Below, piece by piece: positions 33,106 through 42,312 of a DNA stretch of 59,433 nucleotides (the stretch's first letter is position 1; every line of letters begins with the position of its first letter). The position numbers and the translations under genes are program-made. Origin of the DNA: Actinoplanes nipponensis (GTDB lineage Bacteria; Actinomycetota; Actinomycetes; Mycobacteriales; Micromonosporaceae); NCBI RefSeq assembly GCF_016862275.1, contig NZ_BOMQ01000038.1, positions 1 through 59,433 of the forward strand, written 5' to 3'. The notes under the pieces were generated by a model that worked only from the letters and a program-made list of their open reading frames with translations, was not told the origin of the DNA and made no database searches.

Positions 33106-34623
33106 TCAGCCGACCGGCGTCGGCGGGGGCGCCTCGCTCACGACCTCCGCCGTCGCCGGCCGCGGTGCGACGCGCAGCCGCCGGCGCAGCCCGTCGACCC
33201 AGCCCGCGTCGGGCGCCTCGTCGAGGACGCCGCCGTCGGGATCGTCGCGGTAGGTCCGCCGGACCACGTCCAGCTCCGGCCGCCAGATCTCCCGGATCAC
33301 CAGCCCGCACAGGATCCCCACGGTGATCAGCCGCAGGCTCGAGGCGAGCACGAAGGTGCCCTCGGGGATGACCGGCTTGCCGCCCGCGCCGAGCAGTTCC
33401 GCGTAGAACGCCGTGAAGTAGCCGATCTCCGCGACCGACCAGGCGAGGATCGCCCCCCAGCGGGGCCGGGCGAGCACGATCAGCGGGAGCAGCCAGAGCA
33501 CGTACTGCTGGGACCAGACCTTGCTGAAGATCAGGAAGACAGCCACCACCAGGAACGCCAGCTGGGCGAGCCGGGGCCGGCGGGGGGCGAGCAGCGCCAG
33601 CGCGGCGATGCCCAGGCAGGCGAGCGCGGTCAGCGCGTACGAGATGTTGTTGAGCACCGGGATGTGGTCGCTGAGCCACTGGAACGGGCCCTGGTCACCG
33701 GCGACCCCGGTGTTCCACTTGGAGTCCACGTAGCGGCCGACGTACCAGGAGGTGCCCCAGTCGATCGGGCGTTCCCGGTTGAGTTCGAGGAAGCGGCTCC
33801 AGCTGTCGCGGTAGAGCACGGCGACCGGGACGTTGACGACGAGCCAGGCGACCACGGCCGCGGCGGTCGCCGTCCAGAACTGGGGCATGCGCTTGGCCCG
33901 CAGGCCCAGCACGAACAGCGGCCCGAGGATGAACAGCGGCCACAGTTTGGCGGCGCCGCCCAGGCCGAGCAGCAGGCCGGCGACCAGTGGCCAGCGTCTG
34001 GCCCAGGCGTACAGGCCGAACACCGCCAGGGCGATGGCCAGGAAGTCCCAGTTGACCGTCGCGGTGACCAGCACGATCGGCGACAGGGCGAAGATCGCCG
34101 CGTCCCAGGGCCGGCGGCGGCGCAGCGCGAGGATCATCGCCAGCGACGCGACGGCCAGGGCGGACAGCACCAGCGCGTTGGCGTTGTAGAACCACTTGCC
34201 CTGGTTGATCTCCGGGTACTTCTGGCCGAGGGCGTGCACCGGCAGCCCGAGCGCGCCCATGAAGTAGCCGGTCACCACCGGATACTCGACGGGGTGGTCC
34301 CGGTACGGGACCTTGCCCTCGTTGAGCCCTTCGGCGTAGTACAGCGCCAGCACGTCGGTGTAGCAGAACCGGGTGTACTGGACGTTCTTCTGCCAGTCGC
34401 CGTCCTGGCAGGGCGACTTCTGCACCCAGCTCAGCGCCAGCGTCAGGCAGAGCAGCGCCAGGATGATCCGCGGTGCGGTCCAGAACCGGTCGCGGCGGGC
34501 ATCCGGGCGCACGGCGTGTTCACCGAGCGGTCCGCCGATCGCCTGGGACAGCCCCCGGATGAAGCCGTCCGATTCCGCGGGCAGGTCGGGCCGGTCGATC
34601 TCCGGGGACGATGGCGCGCTCAT
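33106..34623 (-). CDS. GT87-type mannosyltransferase-like membrane protein
   Basis: A 505-residue polytopic protein with about eleven hydrophobic helices. The first outer loop carries the acidic pattern DVLALYYAEGLNEGKVPYRD, followed by HPVEYPVVTGYFMGAL, typical of GT87/DUF2029 polyprenyl-phosphomannose-dependent alpha-mannosyltransferases (PimE-like). The C-terminal 70 residues form a soluble acidic tail. Such enzymes elongate phosphatidylinositol mannosides and lipoarabinomannan in the outer leaflet, and the acceptor here is unknown. It follows ponA on the same strand, separated by a terminator. Confidence 0.8.
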   Translation of the reverse strand: MSAPSSPEIDRPDLPAESDGFIRGLSQAIGGPLGEHAVRPDARRDRFWTAPRIILALLCLTLALSWVQKSPCQDGDWQKNVQYTRFCYTDVLALYYAEGLNEGKVPYRDHPVEYPVVTGYFMGALGLPVHALGQKYPEINQGKWFYNANALVLSALAVASLAMILALRRRRPWDAAIFALSPIVLVTATVNWDFLAIALAVFGLYAWARRWPLVAGLLLGLGGAAKLWPLFILGPLFVLGLRAKRMPQFWTATAAAVVAWLVVNVPVAVLYRDSWSRFLELNRERPIDWGTSWYVGRYVDSKWNTGVAGDQGPFQWLSDHIPVLNNISYALTALACLGIAALALLAPRRPRLAQLAFLVVAVFLIFSKVWSQQYVLWLLPLIVLARPRWGAILAWSVAEIGYFTAFYAELLGAGGKPVIPEGTFVLASSLRLITVGILCGLVIREIWRPELDVVRRTYRDDPDGGVLDEAPDAGWVDGLRRRLRVAPRPATAEVVSEAPPPTPVG

Positions 34624-34700
34624 GCTTTGGCATCATGCCGCATCCGCCGTACGGGCAGGAGACGCCCTGCGGCACAGTCCGGCCACAAGGCCGCAAAAGC

Positions 34701-34735
34701 GAAGTGGCGCCCACTCCGCGGAGGGGCGCCACTTC
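34701..34735 (-). terminator. Intrinsic terminator after ponA
   Basis: A perfect 12-bp stem (GAAGTGGCGCCC / GGGCGCCACTTC) with an 11-base loop lies 14 bases beyond the ponA stop codon. On the minus strand it is followed by GCTTTTGC. Confidence 0.8.
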
Positions 34736-34748
34736 GGATGGCGCTACG

Positions 34749-37562
34749 TCAGTTGGGGGTGTCGACGTTTCCGTCGGTCTGGCCCCCGCCACCACCGTTG
34801 ATGTCGTTGCCGTTGTCCCCGCCGGGCACCGCGGGCAACGTGATGCCGGGTGTCCCGTTGCCACCGTTGTTGCCGCCGTTGCCGTTGTTACCACCGTTGC
34901 CGTTCCCGCCGTTGCCGTTGTTCTGGCACTGCTGCGGGAAGATCTGGCAGATCGGGTTGTTCTGCGGCGGAGTGACGACGGGCGGGGGCGGCGGCTCCTC
35001 GCCGTTGCCCTTCTTGTTCGGGTCGACGAACGCGGTCGTGTTCGGCAGGAACGGCTTGTTCTCCGCCTTGATCGCATCGGAGGCCGAGTCCAGGAACATC
35101 TTCCAGATCTTGCCCGGGGTCGAGCCGCCGTTCATGGGCTTGGTGCCGTACTTGTAGATCGGCAACAGGTCCATCTGGTTGGTCTTCTTGTTCTGCTTCT
35201 CGCGGCCGATCCAGACGGAGGCGACTATCTCCCGGGTGCCGCCGACCATCCACGCGTCACCGTTGTCGCCGTCCTTGCCGCCCTTGCCGGTGAACTCCCA
35301 CGTGCCGGTCTTGCCGATGGCCTTGCGGCCGCCGTCCAGGCTGATGCCGTTGATGCCGGGGATCTTCTGCATCACGTTCTGGGCCGCGGCGGCCACGTCG
35401 GCGCTGAACGCCCGCTGCGGCTTGATCTTCTCGCCGGTGTTCTTGACCGCGACGAACTTGCCCGTCTTGGGGTCCCGCTGCGACACCGAGCGGACGAAGT
35501 GGGCCTTGATGTACATGCCGTCGTTGGCGATCGTGGCCACGCCGTTGGCGTGGTCGAGCGCGGTGACCGCGTACTGGCCGAAGCCGACCTCGCGGCCGTA
35601 GCCCTTCGACTTGAGCTCGTCCTCGCTCAGCTTGTTGAGGTCGTAGCGGGCCGTGGTCTCCGGGTCGCCGATCAGCTGGATGCCCGCCTTGTGGGCCATC
35701 TCGATGACCTTCTCCGGGCCGAGCTTGTCCGCCAGCCAGTAGAACGTGAAGTTGTAGGACTGCTCCACGGACACCTCGAGCGTGCACGCCCGCGGGGTCG
35801 GGCACTTCAGGCTGCCGCCCTCACGGCCGGAGTTGCTGATCTTGCCGCCGCCGTTGACCTTCTTCAGCTCGGAGTTCCAGATGGTGTCCATGCCGTAGCC
35901 GTCGCTGAGGGCCGCCAGCAGGGTGTAGATCTTGAACGTCGAGCCCGGGGGCCGGCCGCCGCCGACGAACGTCTTGCCGTCGTCCTTGTAGTTCGGTCCC
36001 GCGTAGTCCCAGCTGGCCGCGTCCGGGCCGCCGTAGTAGGCGAGCACCCGGCCGTTGGTCGGGTTGATCGCGACCAGGGCCGACTTGTACGTCGAGTCCA
36101 TGTCGTTCAGCGGCGACTTCTTGCTCTTGCCGTTCGCCGCCTTCTCGGCCAGCGACTGCACCTCGGGGTTGATCGTGGTCCTGATCTGCAGGCCGCCCTG
36201 GTTGAGCTCGGCGTCGCTGATGTCCATGTCGCGCAGCTCGCGCTTCACGTACTTGACGATCTTGGCGCTCGGCTTGTTGTTGCCGCAGGTCGTGGAGCAC
36301 TTGTCCGCGTCCCACCTGATCCAGGTCTTGGGGTACGCGGTCGGCGGGCTGATGCCCGCGGGCACTCCCGCCTCCGCCATGCCGGAGGGCAGCGCGAGCT
36401 CGGCCATGTTGCCGACCGTGTAGCGCCAGCGGTCCAGGGCGTCGGTCGGGTTGTTCTGCGGGTCGTAACCCTTGTGGGTGGCCGTCGGCTCGGGCTGCTT
36501 GATGACCGCGGCGAGGATCGCGGCCTCGCCGGCCGTGATCGCGCCCTTGGTGCCCACCGGGGTCAGCGCCGAGCGGTTGGTTCCGAAGTACGCCTTGACG
36601 GCCGCCTCGACGCCGTACGCGCCGCGACCGAAGTACACGGAGTTGAGATAGCGCCCGAGGATCTGGTCCTTGGAGTACACGTCCTCCATCTTGCGGGCGA
36701 TGACCGCCTCACGGAGCTTGACGTTGTACGTGATCTCTTTGCGCTTGGTGGCGTACTTGGCGTACTGCTGGGTGATCGTGGAGGCGCCCTGCACCTCGCC
36801 GCCGGTGAAGTTGTTCCAGGCGGCGCGCGCGATGCCCTTCATGTCGATGCCGTTGTGCTTGTAGAAGCCCTTGTCCTCGGCCGAGACCACCGCGAGCTTG
36901 ATCAGCGGGTTGATGCTGCCGTCCGGGACGATCGAGCGGTTGAACTGACCCAGCGAGGCGAGCACCGTCTTGTTGTCGCTGGCGAGCAGCTGGGTGGTCT
37001 GCGCCTCGGCGGTGGGCTCCTCGAAGTCGACGCTGTCGAAGAAGTAGGTGCCGCCGACCACGCCGGCGCCGAGCAGGATGACCAGCACTGCCGCCGCGGC
37101 GGTGAGGATGTTGGTCCGCCGGCGGCGCTTGGAGGCCTTGGTGAGGATCTTGTCGGCGCCGCCCCGCTTGCCGGACCCGGAGCCGTCGGGCCCGCCCGGG
37201 ACGCCGGCCGCCGGGGACACCGGTCGCACGGCTGCCCGCGCCACGGCGCCGCGGCCGCCGTACGCGCCGGCCGCAGCCGGGGGAGCGCCCACGGATGCCC
37301 GGCCGCCGACGCGGGCAGAGCCCACCGGTCCCGTGCCGGCTCCGACGGAAGCACGACCACCGACCGGGGCCGCCCCGACAGAGGCGGCGCCACGCGGCAC
37401 CGAACCACTGACGCTCGCGCGGCCACCCGCCGGACGCCGGTAGGCGTCGGGCGCGGGACGTTCCTCGTAGCCGGACGGGTCGTCGTCAGGCGTGGATGCA
37501 GCGGACGGCCCGGGCACTCGGGCCCGGGCACGCGCAGACTGCGGATCGCCGTACGAGTTCAT
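34749..37562 (-). CDS. ponA: Class A penicillin-binding protein (transglycosylase/transpeptidase)
   Basis: A 937-residue bifunctional cell-wall synthase. The order is: a cytoplasmic Arg/Gly/Ala tail (1-148) with GGRASVGA repeats; one membrane helix (about 150-175); a GT51 glycosyltransferase domain with EDKGFYKHNGID (about 228) and GASTITQQYAKY; and a transpeptidase domain. The latter has SxxK in PGSTFKIYT (Ser about 540), SxN as SYN in VEQSYNFTFYW and KTG in GKTGTWEFT (about 750). A Pro/Asn/Gly-rich tail follows. It polymerises and cross-links peptidoglycan at the outer membrane face. The ATG at 37562 is the only start giving the full tail. It diverges from no gene; the DUF5318 gene upstream is on the same strand. 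Confidence 0.93.
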   Translation of the reverse strand: MNSYGDPQSARARARVPGPSAASTPDDDPSGYEERPAPDAYRRPAGGRASVSGSVPRGAASVGAAPVGGRASVGAGTGPVGSARVGGRASVGAPPAAAGAYGGRGAVARAAVRPVSPAAGVPGGPDGSGSGKRGGADKILTKASKRRRRTNILTAAAAVLVILLGAGVVGGTYFFDSVDFEEPTAEAQTTQLLASDNKTVLASLGQFNRSIVPDGSINPLIKLAVVSAEDKGFYKHNGIDMKGIARAAWNNFTGGEVQGASTITQQYAKYATKRKEITYNVKLREAVIARKMEDVYSKDQILGRYLNSVYFGRGAYGVEAAVKAYFGTNRSALTPVGTKGAITAGEAAILAAVIKQPEPTATHKGYDPQNNPTDALDRWRYTVGNMAELALPSGMAEAGVPAGISPPTAYPKTWIRWDADKCSTTCGNNKPSAKIVKYVKRELRDMDISDAELNQGGLQIRTTINPEVQSLAEKAANGKSKKSPLNDMDSTYKSALVAINPTNGRVLAYYGGPDAASWDYAGPNYKDDGKTFVGGGRPPGSTFKIYTLLAALSDGYGMDTIWNSELKKVNGGGKISNSGREGGSLKCPTPRACTLEVSVEQSYNFTFYWLADKLGPEKVIEMAHKAGIQLIGDPETTARYDLNKLSEDELKSKGYGREVGFGQYAVTALDHANGVATIANDGMYIKAHFVRSVSQRDPKTGKFVAVKNTGEKIKPQRAFSADVAAAAQNVMQKIPGINGISLDGGRKAIGKTGTWEFTGKGGKDGDNGDAWMVGGTREIVASVWIGREKQNKKTNQMDLLPIYKYGTKPMNGGSTPGKIWKMFLDSASDAIKAENKPFLPNTTAFVDPNKKGNGEEPPPPPVVTPPQNNPICQIFPQQCQNNGNGGNGNGGNNGNGGNNGGNGTPGITLPAVPGGDNGNDINGGGGGQTDGNVDTPN

Positions 37563-37751
37563 TCGGTCACACCTACCGGTCGCGGTGGCGCGCCAGAGAA
37601 GCCCTGGAGGGGCTGCGGAGGCACTGCCACGGGCGGACGATTCTGGGCTGCGGGTCCGCAGCCGCCCTGTCGGATGTCAAGAATGACCGACTGCGGCGCT
37701 GGATGCCCGTATCGGTCGGGATCGTGTCCACGTTAGCGACGTGGAGACCGC

Positions 37752-38219
37752 TCACTGTCGGCCCTCCCGTCGATGTGACGACGACCCTGTCTCGCGGTGG
37801 CGGCCCGAGGCGGACGCGGCAACAGCCCCGTCCTGGTCCAGTTCGTCGGTGTTCAGCGCGTCCCGGCCGAGCAGGTACTGCTCGATCAGATGGTTCCACG
37901 CGCAGGACTGGCACACCTCGACCACGAAAACCTGGAACTCACTCAGCGTCATCGCCAGGACGGGCAGTTCCGCCAGCTTGCGGGCCTGTCCGGCGGACTG
38001 CTTGAGTTCATCGCCGTAGATGTAATGCACCAGGGTGAGGTTGTCGCGGCGGCAGACCGGACAGCGGTCGTCGGTCGGCTCGCCGTGGAACCTAGCTGCG
38101 TTTTTCAGGTACGGCGAGGCGTCGCAGACCTCAAGGGTCCCCACCTTGCCGTTGTGCACGTCACGCAGCAGCGCCCGCTTCTGAAGCGAGTAGTCGACCA
38201 CCTGCCGCTGCGTGCGCAT
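37752..38219 (-). CDS. DUF5318 family protein
   Basis: A 155-residue protein of the actinobacterial DUF5318 type. Two CxxC pairs (RCPVCRRDNL near residue 53, EVCQSCAWNHL near 103) suggest a zinc ribbon, and the conserved core VHYIYGDELKQSAGQARKL is present. The function is unknown. The gene repeatedly lies between a class A PBP and the padR-ino1 pair in actinobacteria, as here. The C-terminal 30 residues are polar and probably disordered. It is divergent from padR. Confidence 0.8.
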   Translation of the reverse strand: MRTQRQVVDYSLQKRALLRDVHNGKVGTLEVCDASPYLKNAARFHGEPTDDRCPVCRRDNLTLVHYIYGDELKQSAGQARKLAELPVLAMTLSEFQVFVVEVCQSCAWNHLIEQYLLGRDALNTDELDQDGAVAASASGRHRETGSSSHRREGRQ

Positions 38220-38333
38220 GGCGAAGAGAGTACGCGGTTCCCACCCGTACGGCGACAGCCATCACACAGCGTGGCGTGGCGACTGCACAACCATGACGCC
38301 GCTTGCGATCGGCGGCAACCCGATCTACGGTGG

Positions 38334-38356
38334 CGATGTATCGGGCCGATACATCG
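38334..38356. promoter_or_regulatory. Palindromic operator, probable PadR site
   Basis: A perfect 23-bp palindrome with arms CGATGTATCGG and CCGATACATCG around a central G lies 27 bases before the padR start codon. PadR-family regulators typically bind ATGT...ACAT palindromes at their own promoters, so autorepression of padR and possibly ino1 is the simplest reading. Confidence 0.75.
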
Positions 38357-38383
38357 TGCGGCACAGCGGAGGGGGTGGGCGTC

Positions 38384-39019
38384 ATGTTGGAACTCGCGAT
38401 CCTCGGGCTGCTCCAGGAATCCCCGATGCACGGCTACGAGCTGCGCAAGGAGCTCGCCACCAAGCTCGGCACGATCCGCGCGGCGATCAGCTACGGCACG
38501 CTCTACCCCACGCTGAAGCGGTTGCAGACCGCCGGCTGGATCGGCGAGGCCGAGTCCGCCGACAGCGAGATCATTCCCCCGCTCACCAGCAAGCGCGGCC
38601 GGGTTGTCTACAAAATCACGGCCGAGGGCAAGGAACGGTTCGCCGAACTGCTCGCCCAGGCGGGCCCCGAGACGTACGACGACGCCGGGTTCGGCGTGCA
38701 CTTCGCCTTCTTCTCCCGGACCGACCGGGCGACGCGGCTGCGGATCCTCGAGGGCCGCCGCCGCCGGATCGAGGAACGCCGGGAAGGACTGCGTGAGGTG
38801 CTCGCCCGCGCGTCCGACCGCCTCGACGCCTACACCCTCGAACTGCAGCGCCACGGACTGGACGCCTGCGAGCGCGAAGTCCGCTGGCTGGAGGAGCTCA
38901 TCACCAACGAGCGCTCCGGCAAATCGCCGGCAACAGCGACAAACCTCAAAACAGGCACGTCCCCAGCCGGGGAGACACCCCTCGAACACCCGGGTCCGCA
39001 TCAGGACCGGCCGCAATGA
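38384..39019 (+). CDS. PadR family transcriptional regulator
   Basis: A 211-residue regulator. The winged-helix domain covers residues 1-90: [23 protein letters not shown], then [19 protein letters not shown] and the wing around [15 protein letters not shown] helical dimerisation region follows ([19 protein letters not shown]) and then a disordered tail. The ATG at 38384 gives the standard PadR N terminus and has GGAGGGGG upstream. The perfect palindrome just upstream is its likely operator. Its stop (39019) precedes the ino1 start by 17 bases, so the two are probably co-transcribed and the regulator may respond to inositol or envelope status (inference). Confidence 0.9.
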   Translation: MLELAILGLLQESPMHGYELRKELATKLGTIRAAISYGTLYPTLKRLQTAGWIGEAESADSEIIPPLTSKRGRVVYKITAEGKERFAELLAQAGPETYDDAGFGVHFAFFSRTDRATRLRILEGRRRRIEERREGLREVLARASDRLDAYTLELQRHGLDACEREVRWLEELITNERSGKSPATATNLKTGTSPAGETPLEHPGPHQDRPQ

Positions 39020-39036
39020 ACAAGGAGGCAAACGCG

Positions 39037-40116
39037 ATGGGCTCCGTCCGCGTCGCCATCGTCGGTGTGGGTAACTGCGCCTCGTCCCTCGTGCAGGGCG
39101 TGGAGTACTACCGCGAAGCCGACCCCAACGACCGCGTCCCGGGTCTCATGCACGTGACCTTCGGCGACTACCACGTGTCCGACGTGAAGTTCGTCGCGGC
39201 GTTCGATGTGGACGCCAAGAAGGTCGGCATGGACCTGGCCGAGGCGATCGTCGCCAGCGAGAACAACACGATCACGCTGACCGACGTCGCGCCGACCGGC
39301 GTGACGGTCCAGCGTGGACCGACCTTCGACGGTCTGGGCACGTACTACCGCGAGATGGTCGAGGAGTCGTCGGCCGAGCCGGTCGACATCGCCCAGGCGC
39401 TGCGCGACGCCGAGGTCGACGTCGTCGTCTCCTACCTCCCGGTGGGTTCCGAGGAGGCCGACAAGTTCTACGCGCAGGCCGCGATCGACGCCGGTTGCGC
39501 GTTCGTCAACGCCCTGCCGGTCTTCATCGCCTCGGACCCGGCGTGGGCGCAGAAGTTCACCGACGCCGGCCTGCCGATCGTCGGCGACGACATCAAGAGC
39601 CAGGTCGGCGCCACGATCGTGCACCGCGCGCTGGCCAAGCTGTTCGAGGACCGCGGGGTCGAGCTGCTGCGCACGTACCAGCTCAACTTCGGCGGCAACA
39701 TGGACTTCATGAACATGCTGGAGCGCAAGCGCCTGGTGTCCAAGAAGATCTCCAAGACCCAGTCGGTGACCTCCCAGATCCCGCACGAGATGGTCAAGAG
39801 CGACGTGCACATCGGCCCGTCGGACCACGTGCCGTGGCTCGACGACCGCAAGTGGGCCTACATCCGGCTCGAGGGCCGCAGCTTCGGCGACACCCCGCTG
39901 AACGCGGAGCTCAAGCTCGAGGTGTGGGACTCGCCGAACTCGGCCGGCGTCATCATCGACGCGGTCCGCGCGGCGAAGATCGCCAAGGACCGCGGCATCG
40001 GTGGCCCGATCCTGTCCGCGAGCTCCTACTTCATGAAGTCCCCGCCGGTGCAGTACAACGACCACGACGCGAAGAACGCGGTCGAGGCGTTCATCAAGGG
40101 CGAGATCGAGCGCTGA
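39037..40116 (+). CDS. ino1: myo-Inositol-1-phosphate synthase
   Basis: The enzyme converts glucose 6-phosphate to inositol 1-phosphate with NAD, feeding phosphatidylinositol, lipomannan and mycothiol. The 359-residue protein shows [22 protein letters not shown] (NAD fold), [45 protein letters not shown] and [18 protein letters not shown], all typical of the bacterial/archaeal form. The ATG at 39037 was chosen over the ATG at 39016 because AAGGAGG lies at ideal distance before it, while 39016 only forms the ATGA of the padR stop. A terminator follows. Confidence 0.96.
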   Translation: MGSVRVAIVGVGNCASSLVQGVEYYREADPNDRVPGLMHVTFGDYHVSDVKFVAAFDVDAKKVGMDLAEAIVASENNTITLTDVAPTGVTVQRGPTFDGLGTYYREMVEESSAEPVDIAQALRDAEVDVVVSYLPVGSEEADKFYAQAAIDAGCAFVNALPVFIASDPAWAQKFTDAGLPIVGDDIKSQVGATIVHRALAKLFEDRGVELLRTYQLNFGGNMDFMNMLERKRLVSKKISKTQSVTSQIPHEMVKSDVHIGPSDHVPWLDDRKWAYIRLEGRSFGDTPLNAELKLEVWDSPNSAGVIIDAVRAAKIAKDRGIGGPILSASSYFMKSPPVQYNDHDAKNAVEAFIKGEIER

Positions 40117-40124
40117 TCCGCTTC

Positions 40125-40158
40125 GGAAAAGGGTCGGGCCCCGGTCCGGCCCTTTTCC
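40125..40158 (+). terminator. Intrinsic terminator after ino1
   Basis: A 13-bp stem (GGAAAAGGGTCGG / CCGGCCCTTTTCC, one G-T pair) lies eight bases after the ino1 stop, ending in a TTTT-containing arm. Confidence 0.8.
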
Positions 40159-40299
40159 GGTACGCGGCGGATCGCCCCCGACCGCAGCACCGGAGCCGGA
40201 GTCCCCGCAGCTTTCCGACTCCGTGCCCGGTCGAGGCCGAGGAACCGGCCGCCGGGCTGGAGGTCTCGCCAGCCCGCAAGGTGCAGGCCCGCGAGTCCG

Positions 40300-40758
40300 T
40301 CAGCCCCAGGCCCGTTCCCAGCTGAACCGGGCTTCCAGCTCGAGCAGCCGGCGTTTCCGGGGCAGGCCGCCGCCGAAGCCGGTCAACTTGCCGCCCGCCC
40401 CCACCACCCGGTGACACGGCACGATGACCGGCACCGGGTTGTGGTTGCACGCCGTCCCCACCGCCCGGGCCGCCCCTGGGTCACCCAGAGCCTTGGCGAT
40501 GGCCCCGTAGGTCACCATCTCGCCGTACGGGATGGCGGCGATCTGCTCCCACACCGCGCGCTCGAAAGCGGAACCGCCGCGCAGGTCGAAGGGCACGGTG
40601 AAGTCGGTGAGCGTGCCGGCGAAGTAGGCCGCCAGCTCCGCGGCCGCCGGATGCCGGTCGGACGAGCCGTGGGAGGCGCCGAAGCGCACGCCGATCACGG
40701 TGTCGCCGTCGAGCACGACGCCGAGCGGTCCGATCGGGGACTCCACCAGCAACTGCAC
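40300..40758 (-). CDS. ogt: Methylated-DNA-[protein]-cysteine S-methyltransferase
   Basis: A 152-residue suicide repair protein that removes methyl groups from O6-methylguanine. The active site PCHRVVG (Cys about residue 122) is preceded by the DNA-binding segment PYGEMVTYGAIAKALGDPGAARAVGTA and followed by LTGFGGGLPRKRRLLELE, all standard. Length fits the single-domain Ogt/MGMT type. The start is GTG at 40758. It stands alone between the ino1 terminator and cca, on the same strand as cca, 30 bases downstream of it. Confidence 0.95.
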   Translation of the reverse strand: MQLLVESPIGPLGVVLDGDTVIGVRFGASHGSSDRHPAAAELAAYFAGTLTDFTVPFDLRGGSAFERAVWEQIAAIPYGEMVTYGAIAKALGDPGAARAVGTACNHNPVPVIVPCHRVVGAGGKLTGFGGGLPRKRRLLELEARFSWERAWG

Positions 40759-40788
40759 GGACCCATCCTGCCTCAGGGGTACGACAGG

Positions 40789-42219
40789 TCAGGAGACGTG
40801 ACCGTGCTCCCGGGCCCAGCGCAGCAGCTCCGCCTCGGCCTCGTCGCGGTCCAGCGGCCCGCGGTCCAGGCGCAGCTCCTTGAGGAACCGCCAGGCCTGG
40901 CCGACCACCGGGCCCGGCCGCACGCCCAGCAGCTCCATGATCGCGTTGCCGTCCAGGTCGGGGCGGACCCGGGCCAGGTCCTCCTCGGCGGCGATCCGGG
41001 CGATCCGCTCCTCGAGCGCGTCGTAGTCGGCGGCCAGCGCCGCCGCCTTGCGCTTGTTGCGGGTCGTGCAGTCGGAACGGGTGAGCTTGTGCAGGCGGGG
41101 GAGCAGCTCGCCGGCGTCGGTGACGTACCGCCGCACCGCCGAGTCGGTCCACTCGCCGCGGCCGTAGCCGTAGAAGCGCAGGTGCAGGGCGACCAGCTCG
41201 ACCACCTCGGACGTCACGTCCTTGGGGTACCTCATGGCCTTCATCCGCTGCTTGGTGAGCCGGGCCCCGACCACCTCGTGGTGGTGGAAGCTGACCCGCC
41301 CGTCGCGGCCGACCGCCTTGGTGGCCGGCTTGCCGACGTCGTGCATCAGCGCCGCCATCCGCAGCACGAAGTCCGGGCCGGCGTCGCCCTCGAGCCGGAT
41401 CGCGTTGGCCACCACGATCAGCGTGTGCTCGTAGACGTCCTTGTGCTGGGCGTGCTCGTCGATCTCCAGCTTGAGCCCGGAGAGCTCCGGCAGGAACCGG
41501 TCGGCCAGTCCGGTGTCGACCAGCATGCGCAGCCCGGCGATCGGGTCCAGCCCGCAGAGCAGCTTGGTGAACTCGTCGCGGATCCGCTCGGCCGTGATCC
41601 GGTCCAGGTCGGCGGCCATCTCCGTCATCGCGGCCAGCACCGCGCCGTCCACCGCGAACCGCAGCTTGGCGGCGAACCGGGCGGCACGCAGCATCCGAAG
41701 TGGATCATCGTTGAACGACGAGGCGGGGGAGTCGGGCGTCCGGATCACCCCGGCGGCCAGGTCCTCGAGTCCCCCGTACGGGTCGGTGAAGACGTGCCCC
41801 GGCAGGCTGACCGCCATCGCGTTGATCGTGAAGTCGCGCCGGCGCAGGTCGTCGAGCAGGTTGTCGCCGTACCTCACCACCGGGTTGCGGGTCACCCCGT
41901 CGTACGCCTCGGCCCGGAACGTGGTGATCTCGAGCCGCAGGCCGTCCTTCTGCACGCCGATCGTGCCGAACTCGCGGCCGGTCTCCCAGATCGCGTCCGC
42001 CCAGCCCTTGACCAGGGCGAGCGTCTGCTCCGGCCGGGCGTCGGTGCAGAAGTCGAGGTCGTCACCCAGCCGGCCGAGCAGCGCGTCCCGCACCGACCCG
42101 CCGACCAGGTGCAACTCATGGCCGGCGGCGCCGAAACGGCGCCCCAGCTCATCGGCGACGGGGGAGACCCGCAGCAACTCCGCGACGGCGTTGCGCTGGG
42201 CCCGGCTCAACTCAGACAT
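40789..42219 (-). CDS. cca: CCA tRNA nucleotidyltransferase (HD type)
   Basis: A 476-residue enzyme adding or repairing the CCA end of tRNA. The class II nucleotidyltransferase head has LVGGSVRDALLGRLGDDLDFCTDA (about residues 38-62) and RRRDFTINAMAV. The neck contains DPLRMLRAARFAAKL. An HD phosphohydrolase domain follows with MHDVGKPATK and HHHEVVGA. This is the usual actinobacterial architecture. The ATG at 42219 gives the standard N terminus; the frame is open further upstream, but that part is antisense to the next gene. It is divergent from the hypothetical gene at 42313. Confidence 0.95.
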   Translation of the reverse strand: MSELSRAQRNAVAELLRVSPVADELGRRFGAAGHELHLVGGSVRDALLGRLGDDLDFCTDARPEQTLALVKGWADAIWETGREFGTIGVQKDGLRLEITTFRAEAYDGVTRNPVVRYGDNLLDDLRRRDFTINAMAVSLPGHVFTDPYGGLEDLAAGVIRTPDSPASSFNDDPLRMLRAARFAAKLRFAVDGAVLAAMTEMAADLDRITAERIRDEFTKLLCGLDPIAGLRMLVDTGLADRFLPELSGLKLEIDEHAQHKDVYEHTLIVVANAIRLEGDAGPDFVLRMAALMHDVGKPATKAVGRDGRVSFHHHEVVGARLTKQRMKAMRYPKDVTSEVVELVALHLRFYGYGRGEWTDSAVRRYVTDAGELLPRLHKLTRSDCTTRNKRKAAALAADYDALEERIARIAAEEDLARVRPDLDGNAIMELLGVRPGPVVGQAWRFLKELRLDRGPLDRDEAEAELLRWAREHGHVS

Positions 42220-42312
42220 GGGACGACCAGGGTAGCGTCCGCCGGTCCGCGCGCCGGTGGTGGGCACGGCGGGCGGGACGCCCCGTGGCGGCGCCGCGGC
42301 GCAACGGGCAGG

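Noticed and set aside
34611..37736. Long plus-strand ORF (1041 codons) opposite ponA
   Set aside because: It is antisense to a clear class A PBP, its translation is dominated by Val/Leu/Arg/Gly without domain motifs, and high GC makes such shadow frames common.
40411..42312. N-terminal extension of the hypothetical gene before murJ
   Set aside because: The open frame upstream is antisense to ogt and cca; coding features start only at about 42313.
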